A DNA stretch of 64,000 nucleotides from Paludisphaera rhizosphaerae (GTDB lineage: Bacteria; Planctomycetota; Planctomycetia; Isosphaerales; Isosphaeraceae). Made by a program: the position numbers and the translations under genes. Location: positions 1-64,000 of the forward strand of contig NZ_JAALCR010000017.1 of assembly GCF_011065895.1 (NCBI RefSeq), read 5' to 3'. Shown here in pieces: positions 1 to 8,837 of this stretch; position 1 is the first letter of the stretch, and the number at the start of each line of letters is the position of its first letter. Under the pieces are notes generated by a model, which was not told the DNA's origin, ran no database searches, and saw nothing but the letters and a program-made list of their open reading frames with translations.

Positions 1-264
1 GTCGACTCCGTTTTCGTCGCCTTCCTTAGGCTTTCCCGACGGCCGAGGTTCGTCCAGCTCAAGGCCGATGATCAGGCCGACGTCGAAGTAGCGGAGGCCG
101 CCGGAGCCTTCATCCCTGGGAAAGATGGCGATCGCCCGCCGGCCAGGCGGCAAAAGGGCGAACTCGGGGTAGTCGATCCGAACCGTCGATCCATCCACCA
201 GGCGAAGCTGGAAAGGCGTGAAGGGTTCGGACTTCAGAACCTCTCGGACTTCTTCCGTTCTCAT
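1..264 (-). CDS. Conserved hypothetical protein, truncated at the window edge
   Basis: An open frame runs from an ATG at 264 to the window edge without a stop (88 codons visible), so the C-terminus is missing. The visible protein starts MRTEEVREVL and has the pattern PFTPFQLRLVDGS, then PEFALLPPGRR, then FDVGLIIGLE. I know this layout from short planctomycete proteins of unknown function with a small beta-rich fold. No catalytic motif is visible. It is transcribed in the same direction as the aldo/keto reductase gene at 330-1226, which lies 65 bases upstream, so they could share a transcript. The family memory is a recollection, not a search result. Confidence 0.6.
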   Translation of the reverse strand, partial: MRTEEVREVLKSEPFTPFQLRLVDGSTVRIDYPEFALLPPGRRAIAIFPRDEGSGGLRYFDVGLIIGLELDEPRPSGKPKEGDENGVD

Positions 265-329
265 GAACGTCGTTTCTCCATACCGCGCGGCGGTCGAGGA
301 GGCTCGACCGCCGCGGTCGTCGGCTGGGC

Positions 330-1226
330 TCAGGCCTTCAGTGCGCCGATGGCCTTCTCGGTCCGCTTGAGGATGTCGTCGACCTGGTCGGTCGACTGGA
401 AGCCGATGATGAAGGCGTCGACGGTGCCCAGGCCGAGGACGAACTTGAGGGAGGCGTCGATCTTCTCGGGTTGGGTGATTCGGCCTTCGCCGAGGATCTT
501 CATGCCGACGATCCCCTTGCCGGCGTTGTGCATCTCTTCCAGGACCGAGGCGACCTCGTCAGGCTTCTTGTCGTCCATGATCAGCCCTTCGGGGTTGATC
601 CGGGCGAGGTCGACCTCGACGAACGGCTCTTTGGCGGAGGTGCGGAGCGGGTCCATGCCGTGGCAGCTCGTGCCGTGGGCGCGGATCCGGCCGTCTTCCT
701 TGGCCCGCATCAACTCTTCCATCGCGCCGGTGTGGTCGTGCTGCCAGCCGGTCTTGGTCATGCAGTGGAGCAGCAGGACGTCGATATAGTCCACGCCCAA
801 CTCAAGCTTGTAGCGCTCGATGTGGTCGCGGGCGGTGACGGCGTTGGTGGCGTGGGTCTTGGTCTGGATCTGGTACTTGTCGCGGGGAACGCCCTTGAGG
901 GCCTCGCGCAGGTAGACGTGCGAGCCGTACTGGTCGGCGACGTCGAACAGGGTGATCCCCTGGTCCAGGCAGTGGCGGACGACCTTGGTGAAGCCCTTGA
1001 CCCCCAGCTTGGTCTGGTTGCTCGACTGGCCGCCGCCGACCGTGCCGCTCCCCATGCCGATCAGCGAGGTCTCGATCCCCGTCTTGCCCAGCACGACGCG
1101 GGCCTGCGGGCTCGCGGGCAAAGCGTTCTTCGCGAAGGCGGCCCGGGATGTCCCAGCGCCGGCCGTGGCGAGGGCCGCGGCGGTCGCGGACGTGGCGAGG
1201 AAGTCGCGGCGGTTCAGCGGCGTCAT
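330..1226 (-). CDS. Tat-exported aldo/keto reductase
   Basis: 298 residues. The N-terminus carries a twin-arginine export motif (NRRDFLATS, residues 5-13) followed by an alanine-rich stretch, so the protein is probably exported. The mature part is an aldo/keto reductase TIM barrel: GMGSGTVGGG near residue 57, then the catalytic tetrad as D95, Y100, K123 and H154 (motifs FDVADQYGS, QTKTH, LLLHC). The family reduces carbonyls with NADPH; the substrate here is unknown. The open frame extends far upstream, but the ATG at 1226 was chosen because it opens the Tat signal. Exported oxidoreductases with this leader are common in planctomycetes. The gene diverges from the Uma2 pair. Confidence 0.85.
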   Translation of the reverse strand: MTPLNRRDFLATSATAAALATAGAGTSRAAFAKNALPASPQARVVLGKTGIETSLIGMGSGTVGGGQSSNQTKLGVKGFTKVVRHCLDQGITLFDVADQYGSHVYLREALKGVPRDKYQIQTKTHATNAVTARDHIERYKLELGVDYIDVLLLHCMTKTGWQHDHTGAMEELMRAKEDGRIRAHGTSCHGMDPLRTSAKEPFVEVDLARINPEGLIMDDKKPDEVASVLEEMHNAGKGIVGMKILGEGRITQPEKIDASLKFVLGLGTVDAFIIGFQSTDQVDDILKRTEKAIGALKA

Positions 1227-1481
1227 GGTTCGAGTCTCCCCTGCGGTTGAGGGTCGGTTCGGATCGATCGGGGCCGAGTAGCGGCGGAGTCCTCCCGCCG
1301 GCGCGTCCTCCGATTTTATCCCGGTCCCGCCGATGCTACTATGTGGAAGTTCAACAATGGCGAAACGATCCGCCGCCAACGCCCAAGATCCTGTCCCGAA
1401 ACCACCTGTCTCCGCGAACGTTCTCCGTTCGACGTTCGCGGCGGACAGGATCGGCTCGAACCCGCCGAGAAGGGCGAAACG
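1227..1481. other. Divergent intergenic region
   Basis: This 255-base region separates the leftward reductase from the rightward Uma2 genes and must hold both promoters unless expression comes from further away. A short GC-rich inverted repeat (GGCGG and CCGCC around a 7-base loop) lies near 1284-1302. I see no convincing -35/-10 pair and no gene. Confidence 0.4.
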
Positions 1482-2120
1482 ATGAACACCACGGTCCTGG
1501 AACGCGAGAAGTCCGGCGTCGAGACGCAGGTCGCGACAACGATCGCCGTTCCGGCCGACGTCCTCCTGAAGGTCGACGCCGACGCCTTCGCCGCCCTCTG
1601 CGCCTCCAACGGCGATCTTCGGCTGGAACTCGACCCGGATGGAGGACTCGTCGTCATGACACCGGCGGGATTGGATTCCAGCGATCGCAACATGGAACTT
1701 GGACGTCAGATCGCGAACTGGAACCATGCCGGCCGGTTCGGCAAGGTCTTCGACTCGTCCGGCGGTTTCACACTCCCCAACGGCGCCGTCCGCGCCCCCG
1801 ACGTCTCCTGGACCGCCCGCCAGCGCTGGCAAGGAGTTCCGCGGGCGGAACGTCGCCGGTTCACTCCGATCGTTCCCGACTTCGTCGCCGAGGTCCTCTC
1901 CCCGATCGACTCCCGGGCCGAGATCCAGGCCAAGATGGCCGAATACATCGCCCAGGGGGTTCGTCTCGGTTGGCTTATCGACCCCGATGCACAGACCGTC
2001 GAAATCTACAGGCCGGGCCGCGATGTGGAGAGGCTGGCGAAGCCGAAGAGCCTCAGCGGCGAGGACGTCATGGCCGGACTCGTCATCGACCTCGCCGAAA
2101 TCCTCTACGACGTCGATTGA
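1482..2120 (+). CDS. Uma2 family (DUF820) putative endonuclease, copy 1
   Basis: 212 residues. Uma2 proteins have a PD-(D/E)XK nuclease fold but their cellular role is unproven. The catalytic pattern is visible as APDVSW, then PDFVAEV, then the lysine in QAKMAEY, followed by GWLIDP and TVEIYRPGR. The start was set at MNTTVLE because the upstream part of the frame is Arg-rich and not family-like; AGAAGG lies upstream. The next gene is a paralog of nearly the same length with many identical blocks (LKVDADAFAALCA, NMELGRQIANWNH), so this is a tandem duplication. Confidence 0.85.
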   Translation: MNTTVLEREKSGVETQVATTIAVPADVLLKVDADAFAALCASNGDLRLELDPDGGLVVMTPAGLDSSDRNMELGRQIANWNHAGRFGKVFDSSGGFTLPNGAVRAPDVSWTARQRWQGVPRAERRRFTPIVPDFVAEVLSPIDSRAEIQAKMAEYIAQGVRLGWLIDPDAQTVEIYRPGRDVERLAKPKSLSGEDVMAGLVIDLAEILYDVD

Positions 2121-2138
2121 ATGACAGAGGAGCGAGCA

Positions 2139-2771
2139 ATGGGCGCGACCCTGCTGGAACAAGCGAAGGCCGACGTCGCCAAGGACGTCGGGACGACGAT
2201 CCTTTTGCCGTCCGAAGTCCGCTTGAAGGTCGACGCCGACGCCTTCGCCGCTCTCTGCGCGGCGAACCGAGACATGCGGCTGGAACGCGAGGCCGATGGG
2301 GGTTTAGCCGTCATGTCGCCTGCATCGGGTCGGAGCGGTCGGCGAAACATGGAACTCGGCCGTCAGATCGCCAATTGGAACCACACCGCCGATCTTGGAG
2401 CGGCCTTCGATTCGTCGACCGGCTTCACCTTCCCCGACGGCTCGATCCTCGCCCCGGACGCGGCCTGGACCCAGCGCGAGCGCTGGGATCGCGTGCCTGT
2501 CGAGGACCAGGACCGCTTTCCGCACATCGTCCCGGACTTCGTCGCCGAGCTGCGTTCCCCCAGCGACTCGATCAAGCAACTCCAGGCCAAGACGGCCCAT
2601 TACATCGCCCAGGGCGTCCGACTCGGCTGGCTGATCGACCCCACCACTCAAACTGTCGAGATCTACCGCCCCGGCCGCGACGTCGAGATCTTGACCAGGC
2701 CCGAATCGCTCTCCGGCGAGGAGGTTCTGCCCGGGCTCGTCATGGATCTCAAGGGCGTCCTGTTCGATTGA
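2139..2771 (+). CDS. Uma2 family (DUF820) putative endonuclease, copy 2
   Basis: 210 residues, paralogous to the gene directly upstream. Active-site residues are retained: LAPDAAW, PDFVAEL, and the lysine of QAKTAHY, then GWLIDPTTQTVEIYRP. The ATG at 2139 is preferred to the one at 2121 because GAGGAGCG stands at normal Shine-Dalgarno distance before it; the earlier ATG directly follows the stop of copy 1 and has no such site. The copies are separated by 18 bases and are probably co-transcribed. Copy 2 differs most from copy 1 in the first 20 residues and around the SGRSGRR loop. Confidence 0.85.
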   Translation: MGATLLEQAKADVAKDVGTTILLPSEVRLKVDADAFAALCAANRDMRLEREADGGLAVMSPASGRSGRRNMELGRQIANWNHTADLGAAFDSSTGFTFPDGSILAPDAAWTQRERWDRVPVEDQDRFPHIVPDFVAELRSPSDSIKQLQAKTAHYIAQGVRLGWLIDPTTQTVEIYRPGRDVEILTRPESLSGEEVLPGLVMDLKGVLFD

Positions 2772-2874
2772 CGCTGTTTGCCGCCTCGGCCGTTCTTGTG
2801 GATTCGCGCACCTGAAATTATCGTATTTTCATCCTGGTGTCGGAATTCCCAAGCGACTCGCGAGGCCCTGCAGC

Positions 2875-5064
2875 ATGTTCTCCGATCGATCGGCGTCCCG
2901 AGTGGCGTGGAGCGGCCTCGCGGCGCTGGCGGCGGCGGTCGGAGCAGTGCGAGCCCAGGGCCCGCAACCGACGACGGCCGAATACCGCCGCGAAGTTCTG
3001 GCGGCGCAGGGGGATGCGGGGCGAGGCAGGGGGCTCTTCGAGAACGTGGCGAAGACGCGGTGCGCCGGCTGTCACTCCGTCGCCGGCAAGGGGCCAGCCA
3101 TTGGGCCCGACCTCGCGGGGCTCACGACGGCGAACGACCGCGGCGAACTGCTCGACGCCATCCTCGACCCCTCGGCCAAGATCAGCCCGGACTACGTCGC
3201 GACGGTCGTCGGGCTGAAGTCGGGCCGGGTGCTTCAGGGGCTCGTCCGACCGCTGGGGGACGCCGATCTGGAGGTCGTCGTCTCAGCCGAAGAGACCGTC
3301 CGAGTGGCGCGGACGGACATCGAGGAGCAGGCCGCCAGCCGGGTTTCGATGATGCCGACCGGCCTGCTCCAGGCGCTCTCGCCGGGCGAATCGGCCGACC
3401 TGCTGGCCTACCTCGCGACTCTCGGCCCCTCGGGCACGGGCTCGCTCCGAGAGGCCGTCGACGTTCGCGACGTCCCTCGCGCGACCGTCCCCGTCGCCTT
3501 CCGGCCCATCATCGCCCCGGCCGAACGCTTCCAACGCCCCGTCTGGTTCGGCCCCGTCCCGGGCCTTCCCGGCGCGGCGATCGTCATCGAGATGCAGCGC
3601 GGGCGGCTCTGGCTGCTGGAGGACGACTTCCGCCGCCGCTCCCTGTTTGTCGACGTCGGCGACGACACCACGCCCGGCGAGTTGACGGGCCTTTCGAGCG
3701 TCGCCTTCCATCCGGACTTCGCTCGCAACCGCCGGTACTTCCTCAAGCTCCACACCCCGCGATCCGCCGGCCGCCTGGCCGTGCGCGTGGTCGAGCGCAA
3801 GGCCGCCCCCGACGGCCGCCGCGATTCGGGCGAGCCCTCGAAACAGATTCTGCACATCCCCGTCTTCAGCGACATCCACAATGGCGGCCACCTCGCCTTC
3901 GGGCCTGACGGTTTCCTCTACCTCGGCATGGGCGACACCGGGCCCCAGAACGACGCCCAGGGCCGTGGCCAGAACCTCTCGACCCTGCTGGGCAAAATGC
4001 TCCGCATCGATGTGGACCGCGCCGAAGGCGACCGACCCTACGCGATCCCCGCCGACAACCCCTTCGTCGGCCGCCCCGACGTTCGGCCCGAGATCTGGGC
4101 CTACGGCTTCCGCGAGCCCTGGCGGTTCAGCTTCGACGCCAGGACCGGCGATTTGTGGGTCGGCGACGTGGGGCAGGGGCTGTTCGAGGAGGTCACCATG
4201 CCCCGCGCCGGGGAGAACCACGGCTGGAACGTCTTCGAAGGCGTCCGCCCATTCTCTGACCGCTTCGCCAGACCCAACGCCCGATACGTCCCGCCCGTCT
4301 TCGCCTACCATCATCGACTGGGCCCCTCCGTCACCGGAGGTTTCGTCTACCGGGGGGCGAAGAATCCCACCATCGCCGGTAAGTACGTGTTCGGCGACTT
4401 CGAAACGCGCCGCGTCTGGGCGCTCGACCAGCGCGATCGGACGCCCACGGCGATCCTCGAGATCGGCCGCGCGCCCGACCGTATCGCCTCGTTCGGGACC
4501 GACTCCGAAGGCGAATTGTACGTCGTCGGCCTGGACCAAGGGCTGATCTACCGGATCGACGCGGCCTCCGCCGACCTGACCCCCGCGCTGCCGGCGCGCG
4601 AGGTCGTCGCCACCTCACGCCGCGACCCTGCGACCTGGCGCCGGACCGAGCAAAGGCCGGCCGAAGGATGGATCGCCGAGGACTTCGACGACGCCTCGTG
4701 GACCGAGCGTCCCGGCGGCTTCGGCACTCGCGGCACGCCCGGGGCGAACGTCCGGACCGAATGGCGGTCGTCCGACGTCTGGCTCCGCCGGGCCTTCGAT
4801 CTCCCCCCGGGGGACGTCGCCCGTCTCGCCCTGCTCGTCCATCACGATGAGGATGCGGAGATCTACCTCAACGGCGTCCTCGCCGTCCGCCTCCCAGGCT
4901 TCATCCGGGAGTACGAGGAAGTCCCCATCGCCGCCGAAGCCCGCGCCGCCCTCCGAACGGGTCGGAACACCCTGGCCGTCCACTGCCGTCAGAACGGCGG
5001 CGGCCAGTACATTGACGTCGGGATCATCGATCGCCCGGTCGTCCCCGCGGCCGCGCCGCACTGA
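2875..5064 (+). CDS. Secreted haem-binding / sorbosone dehydrogenase-like fusion protein
   Basis: 729 residues with a signal peptide ending near AVRAQG. Residues about 45-180 form a c-type haem domain of the Pirellula/Verrucomicrobium type (C63AGCH67, then GPAIGPDLAGL and LLDAILDPSAK); a distal Met may come from SMMPTG. Residues about 225-560 match the beta-propeller of glucose/sorbosone dehydrogenases (HNGGHLAFGPDGFLYLGMGD, then LRIDVD), which oxidise sugars with PQQ. Residues about 600-725 look like a galactose-binding jelly roll (WIAEDFDDASW, VWLRRAFDLP, IYLNGV). The order suggests a periplasmic sugar dehydrogenase with its own electron acceptor and a glycan-binding tail. Activity and cofactor are inferred. 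Confidence 0.85.
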   Translation: MFSDRSASRVAWSGLAALAAAVGAVRAQGPQPTTAEYRREVLAAQGDAGRGRGLFENVAKTRCAGCHSVAGKGPAIGPDLAGLTTANDRGELLDAILDPSAKISPDYVATVVGLKSGRVLQGLVRPLGDADLEVVVSAEETVRVARTDIEEQAASRVSMMPTGLLQALSPGESADLLAYLATLGPSGTGSLREAVDVRDVPRATVPVAFRPIIAPAERFQRPVWFGPVPGLPGAAIVIEMQRGRLWLLEDDFRRRSLFVDVGDDTTPGELTGLSSVAFHPDFARNRRYFLKLHTPRSAGRLAVRVVERKAAPDGRRDSGEPSKQILHIPVFSDIHNGGHLAFGPDGFLYLGMGDTGPQNDAQGRGQNLSTLLGKMLRIDVDRAEGDRPYAIPADNPFVGRPDVRPEIWAYGFREPWRFSFDARTGDLWVGDVGQGLFEEVTMPRAGENHGWNVFEGVRPFSDRFARPNARYVPPVFAYHHRLGPSVTGGFVYRGAKNPTIAGKYVFGDFETRRVWALDQRDRTPTAILEIGRAPDRIASFGTDSEGELYVVGLDQGLIYRIDAASADLTPALPAREVVATSRRDPATWRRTEQRPAEGWIAEDFDDASWTERPGGFGTRGTPGANVRTEWRSSDVWLRRAFDLPPGDVARLALLVHHDEDAEIYLNGVLAVRLPGFIREYEEVPIAAEARAALRTGRNTLAVHCRQNGGGQYIDVGIIDRPVVPAAAPH

Positions 5065-5216
5065 CCACTTCGGTTCGAGATGATGAAATCGCTCATCGCC
5101 CCGCACTCGCATCATTGCGATTCGAATGCCGCATGATTATTGTATTTTAATCATTTCGACCTGAGACGTGGGGCCCGGCTTCGAGGCTGGGTCCGGAACG
5201 ATGGAGGCCCCTGCCG

Positions 5217-8200
5217 ATGGGATGTTCGTCATCCGTTCGAATCGCGTCAGCGCGCCCGGGTCGAGCCGGGCGACTCGCGCTGCCCCTGCTGCTGGCGGCG
5301 ATGCTCGCCGGGTGTGGGGAATCGGGCGAGCCGCCCATCGAACCGCCCTCGGGATTCCCATCGGCCAAACTGGCGGAGTCGCTCCGGGCCGTGGCCGCTT
5401 CGGCCGCTGCTGCGAAGGCGACGCCCGTTTCCGCTCCGACCGCTGACGCGCCGTCGACCTCGCCGACACCCGCGCCCGCGTCGACTTCGACGCCGGCTGC
5501 ACCGCTGACTTCGGCGGAGATCGTCGCTCGGGTGGAGCCCTCGGTGGCGGTGGTCAGGGGCAAGGGGAAGACGGGGACGGGGTTCATGGTCGCGCCGGGG
5601 CTGCTTGCGACCAACGCCCACGTGATCGAGGGGGCGAATTCCAAGGACCTGGAGGTCCGGTTTCCTTCCGCGCCCGACGGCAAGAAGGGACCTTTCCCGG
5701 CCGAGGTGGTCTTCCGCCGGCGGGGTCGGGACCTGGCCATCCTGAAGGTGGCGGCCGACCTCCCGCCGCTGGAGATCGCCGACGCCTACAAGTTCCAGAA
5801 GGGGGCCGACGTCCTGGTGATCGGCAACCCGGGCTTCGGCAAGGACATGGTGCTGGAGAACGCCGTCAGTCGGGGGGTCATGAGCACGAAGGCCGCCATC
5901 GAAGGCCGCGACTATTACCAGATGTCGATCGCGATCAACCCCGGCAACTCGGGAGGTCCGGTCGTCGACGGCGCGGGCAAGGTGGTCGGCGTGGCGACCC
6001 TGAAGTCGAACCTGCTGGAGGGGACCGCGTTCTGCGTCCCGGCCGACGACCTGCGCACGGTGATCACCCAGGCAACCACTCCCGGCGGCCCCGCCCCCGA
6101 CTCTGCCGAGTCCGTCGGCTCCGCGGGGCTCCGTTACGCCTGGAAGCCCGGCCAGACCTACGTCTACTCCGTGACCGCCACCTACGAGGCCGGCAAGGAA
6201 GTCGTCGTCCTCCAGGGGAGCAGCATCTACCGCGCCCGAGACGCGGAGGCCGACGGAGTGAAACTGGCCCACAGCGGCTGGCTCGTGACGCGCCGGCGTC
6301 CCAAGAATCCCGGGCTTGGCGCGAAGTCCCAGGTCCAGTCTCCCGCGGCGCCTTCCAGGGTCGAGATGATCCTCGACGAACAGGGGAACGTGACGACCGA
6401 ATTCCAGGGCGCGATCCCCCTCCCGCTCCTCGGCGACCTCGCGCTGCTGGCGATCGAACCACTCCCCGAAGGCTCCGAGGATCGTTGGGACGACGAGCAC
6501 CCAATCAGCCTCAACATCTCGCGGACCACTCCCGGTTCGTCGGCCTCGCCGTTCCGCTTCGAGCGCCCCAGCCTGCTCGAAAGCCGGATGCGATCGCGTC
6601 TGCGGCCGGGGATTCGCCCGGGGATCCGCACGCGGCCGGGGATTAGCGTCCGCCCCGCACCGGCGCAGGTGCAGGTTGAAGCCCACCCCGGCCGGGAGAC
6701 CTCCGAGTTCACTCGCAAGTCCCTGGCCGACGGTCGAGCGACCATCGCCAAGACTTACAATCTGCGGACCGACGACATCGTCGGCGCCGGCCCGATGCTG
6801 GAGGTTTCTGGCGAGGGGACGTTCACCTTTGACGTCAATGAAGGGGTTCCCGCGGGTTTGGAGTTCCACGGCCAGATCGTCCAGAACACCGAGAACGAGA
6901 CGCTGCGGATCCCGGTCCGCGTGGAGTGCCGCCGCCTCGAAGGGGCGGAGCGCGACCTGGCGATGCGGTTCCCGGCCGTGCCGCCCACCGCGATGACGCC
7001 GATCGACGCCGACGACGTGAAGCAGGCGCTCGCCGGGCTGAAGTCGTCGGACGCCGGGAAGCGTCGCGAGGCGGCCAACTTCCTCCGCGACGGAACCCCG
7101 GTCGAGACTCGCCGCGACGCCGTCGCCCAGGCGCTGAAGGGCTTGCTGAACGACGGCGACGGCTCGATCCGAGCCGCGGCCGTCCAGGCTCTGGGCGTCT
7201 GGGGAGGGCCCGCCGCCCCTTCCTGGCTGCTCGCCCGCCTGGACGACGACCGCTTCGGCGCCCGCGACGAGGTGTTTGAGGCCCTCGCCCGGCTCACGCC
7301 CGACGACAAGAGCGCGGCCGCGGTGGCGTCGAAGCTCAAGGGGGACGACCGCGGCCGGGCCGCGCGGACGCTTCGCGCCTGGGGCTCGGCCGCCGAGCCG
7401 GCCCTGCTCGGATTGGTCGACGGCTCGGAACCGATGGAGACCCGATCCGAGGCTTGCCGGATCCTCAAGGACGTCGGCACCTCTCGCTCGGAGTCGGTCC
7501 TCCGCCGGCTGGCCCAGGCCGCTTCCGGCGAGGAAATGGGCCGAGCGGCCGAGTCAGCCGCCCGCGCGATCGAGCGTCGTCGGATGACCGAGGCCGACGT
7601 CGCGGCGACCCTCGCCGACCTGAACTCGGGCGAGGTCCGCCGCCGCCGAGAAGCCGCCGACCGACTCGCCGCCGTCGCCCCGATCGCGGACCGACGCGCG
7701 ACAGTCGCGCAGACCCTCGCGGAGAACGTGGACGACCCCGACGTCTTCGCCCGAGGCGCGATCGTCAAGGCGCTGCGGAATTGGTCCGACCCCGCCGCCG
7801 CGAAGCCCCTCTTTGAGAAGCTCAAGAACCCGAAGTTTCAGGGGTGGCGTGAGGCGATCGAGATCCTGGGGTCGCTCGGCCCGAAGGCCCAGACCGAGGC
7901 GGTCGAGGCGGTCGCCTCGCGAGTGAAGGACGACCGCGGCCTGGTTTTCCGCGTCCTCCAGGAGATCGGGCCGCCGGCCTTGCCCGTCCTGATCCGACTG
8001 GCCGACCCGAAAGGCGACACGGACGTCCGCCGCGAGGCTCTGCAAGCGCTCGGCCGCGTCGCCGATCCCTCCGTCCTCCCGCTGCTTCGCGCGGCGGCCG
8101 CGGAGAAGGACAAGGCCTTCCTCGTCATGGCCGCCAACGGTGCGATCCGCGACGTCGAACGCCGCAACCTCTCGCCGAAGGAGTTGAACGATCTGATCGG

Positions 8201-8750
8201 CCGTCTGAAGGCCTCCGACCCGAACCAACGCCGGGACCCTCTGCGCCGACTGACCGAAGTCCACCTCGACGACGCCCGGCGCGCCCAGGTCGTCGCGGCG
8301 CTCAAGCCGCTGTTGCTCGATTCCGAAGAATGGACCCAGGGAGACGCGCTCCGCGCTCTCCGATCCCAGGGCGGGGCTGAGGCGCTCGACGCCCTGCGGG
8401 AGGCCGCCGCCAACCCGGCCTTCCGACCGTGGCGCGACGCCGTCCAGGCCCTCGCCGAGGAGACTCCAACGCCCGCCGTCGCCGAGCTGGTCGTCGGCCG
8501 GATGGGCGACGATCGCGGGCACTGCATCCGGACGCTGGAGAAGATCGGCCCCGTCGCCGGCCCGGTCGTGCTGAAGGCCTTCCAGGAGTCGAGCGACTCC
8601 AAGGAGCGCCTGGAGCTTTGTCGCCTGCTGGAACGGGTCGGCGGTCCGGAAGCCCTCGGAGCGCTCCACGAGATGACGTCCCAGAAGGAGTCCGGCGCTC
8701 TCGCCCACCTTGCCGAGGACGCGCTCCGCGGCATCGACGAGCGGAAGTAA
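5217..8750 (+). CDS. Trypsin-like serine protease with C-terminal HEAT repeats, lipoprotein
   Basis: 1177 residues. The N-terminus is a lipoprotein signal (LPLLLAAMLAGC, lipobox Cys33), followed by a Pro/Thr/Ala-rich linker to about residue 95. Residues 100-275 are a trypsin-like domain with H135 (ATNAHVIEG), D172 (RRGRDLAIL) and S245 (NPGNSGGPVV), like DegP/HtrA. The middle part (about 290-590) has no recognised motif. From about 600 to the end there are repeated HEAT-type helices (AAVQALGVWGG, EALARLTPDD, EALQALGRVADPSVLPLL). This could be an anchored quality-control or signalling protease that recognises partners through the solenoid. A GGAGG site lies upstream. A bidirectional terminator follows the gene. 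Confidence 0.85.
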   Translation: MGCSSSVRIASARPGRAGRLALPLLLAAMLAGCGESGEPPIEPPSGFPSAKLAESLRAVAASAAAAKATPVSAPTADAPSTSPTPAPASTSTPAAPLTSAEIVARVEPSVAVVRGKGKTGTGFMVAPGLLATNAHVIEGANSKDLEVRFPSAPDGKKGPFPAEVVFRRRGRDLAILKVAADLPPLEIADAYKFQKGADVLVIGNPGFGKDMVLENAVSRGVMSTKAAIEGRDYYQMSIAINPGNSGGPVVDGAGKVVGVATLKSNLLEGTAFCVPADDLRTVITQATTPGGPAPDSAESVGSAGLRYAWKPGQTYVYSVTATYEAGKEVVVLQGSSIYRARDAEADGVKLAHSGWLVTRRRPKNPGLGAKSQVQSPAAPSRVEMILDEQGNVTTEFQGAIPLPLLGDLALLAIEPLPEGSEDRWDDEHPISLNISRTTPGSSASPFRFERPSLLESRMRSRLRPGIRPGIRTRPGISVRPAPAQVQVEAHPGRETSEFTRKSLADGRATIAKTYNLRTDDIVGAGPMLEVSGEGTFTFDVNEGVPAGLEFHGQIVQNTENETLRIPVRVECRRLEGAERDLAMRFPAVPPTAMTPIDADDVKQALAGLKSSDAGKRREAANFLRDGTPVETRRDAVAQALKGLLNDGDGSIRAAAVQALGVWGGPAAPSWLLARLDDDRFGARDEVFEALARLTPDDKSAAAVASKLKGDDRGRAARTLRAWGSAAEPALLGLVDGSEPMETRSEACRILKDVGTSRSESVLRRLAQAASGEEMGRAAESAARAIERRRMTEADVAATLADLNSGEVRRRREAADRLAAVAPIADRRATVAQTLAENVDDPDVFARGAIVKALRNWSDPAAAKPLFEKLKNPKFQGWREAIEILGSLGPKAQTEAVEAVASRVKDDRGLVFRVLQEIGPPALPVLIRLADPKGDTDVRREALQALGRVADPSVLPLLRAAAAEKDKAFLVMAANGAIRDVERRNLSPKELNDLIGRLKASDPNQRRDPLRRLTEVHLDDARRAQVVAALKPLLLDSEEWTQGDALRALRSQGGAEALDALREAAANPAFRPWRDAVQALAEETPTPAVAELVVGRMGDDRGHCIRTLEKIGPVAGPVVLKAFQESSDSKERLELCRLLERVGGPEALGALHEMTSQKESGALAHLAEDALRGIDERK

Positions 8751-8773
8751 CTCAGTCGCAGGCCGGCGCATGG

Positions 8774-8805
8774 AAAAGGCCGCGCGAGTTTCGCGCGGCC
8801 TTTTT
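8774..8805. terminator. Bidirectional intrinsic terminator
   Basis: A perfect 10-base stem (8778-8787 pairs with 8791-8800, arm GGCCGCGCGA) has a 3-base loop, four A residues before it and five T residues after it. It therefore has the form of a Rho-independent terminator on both strands, and it sits between two convergent genes, the HEAT protease and the DUF1080 protein. Confidence 0.85.
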
Positions 8806-8837
8806 GCGTTCCAGACTCGGCGGATCGCCAGGGGCGG

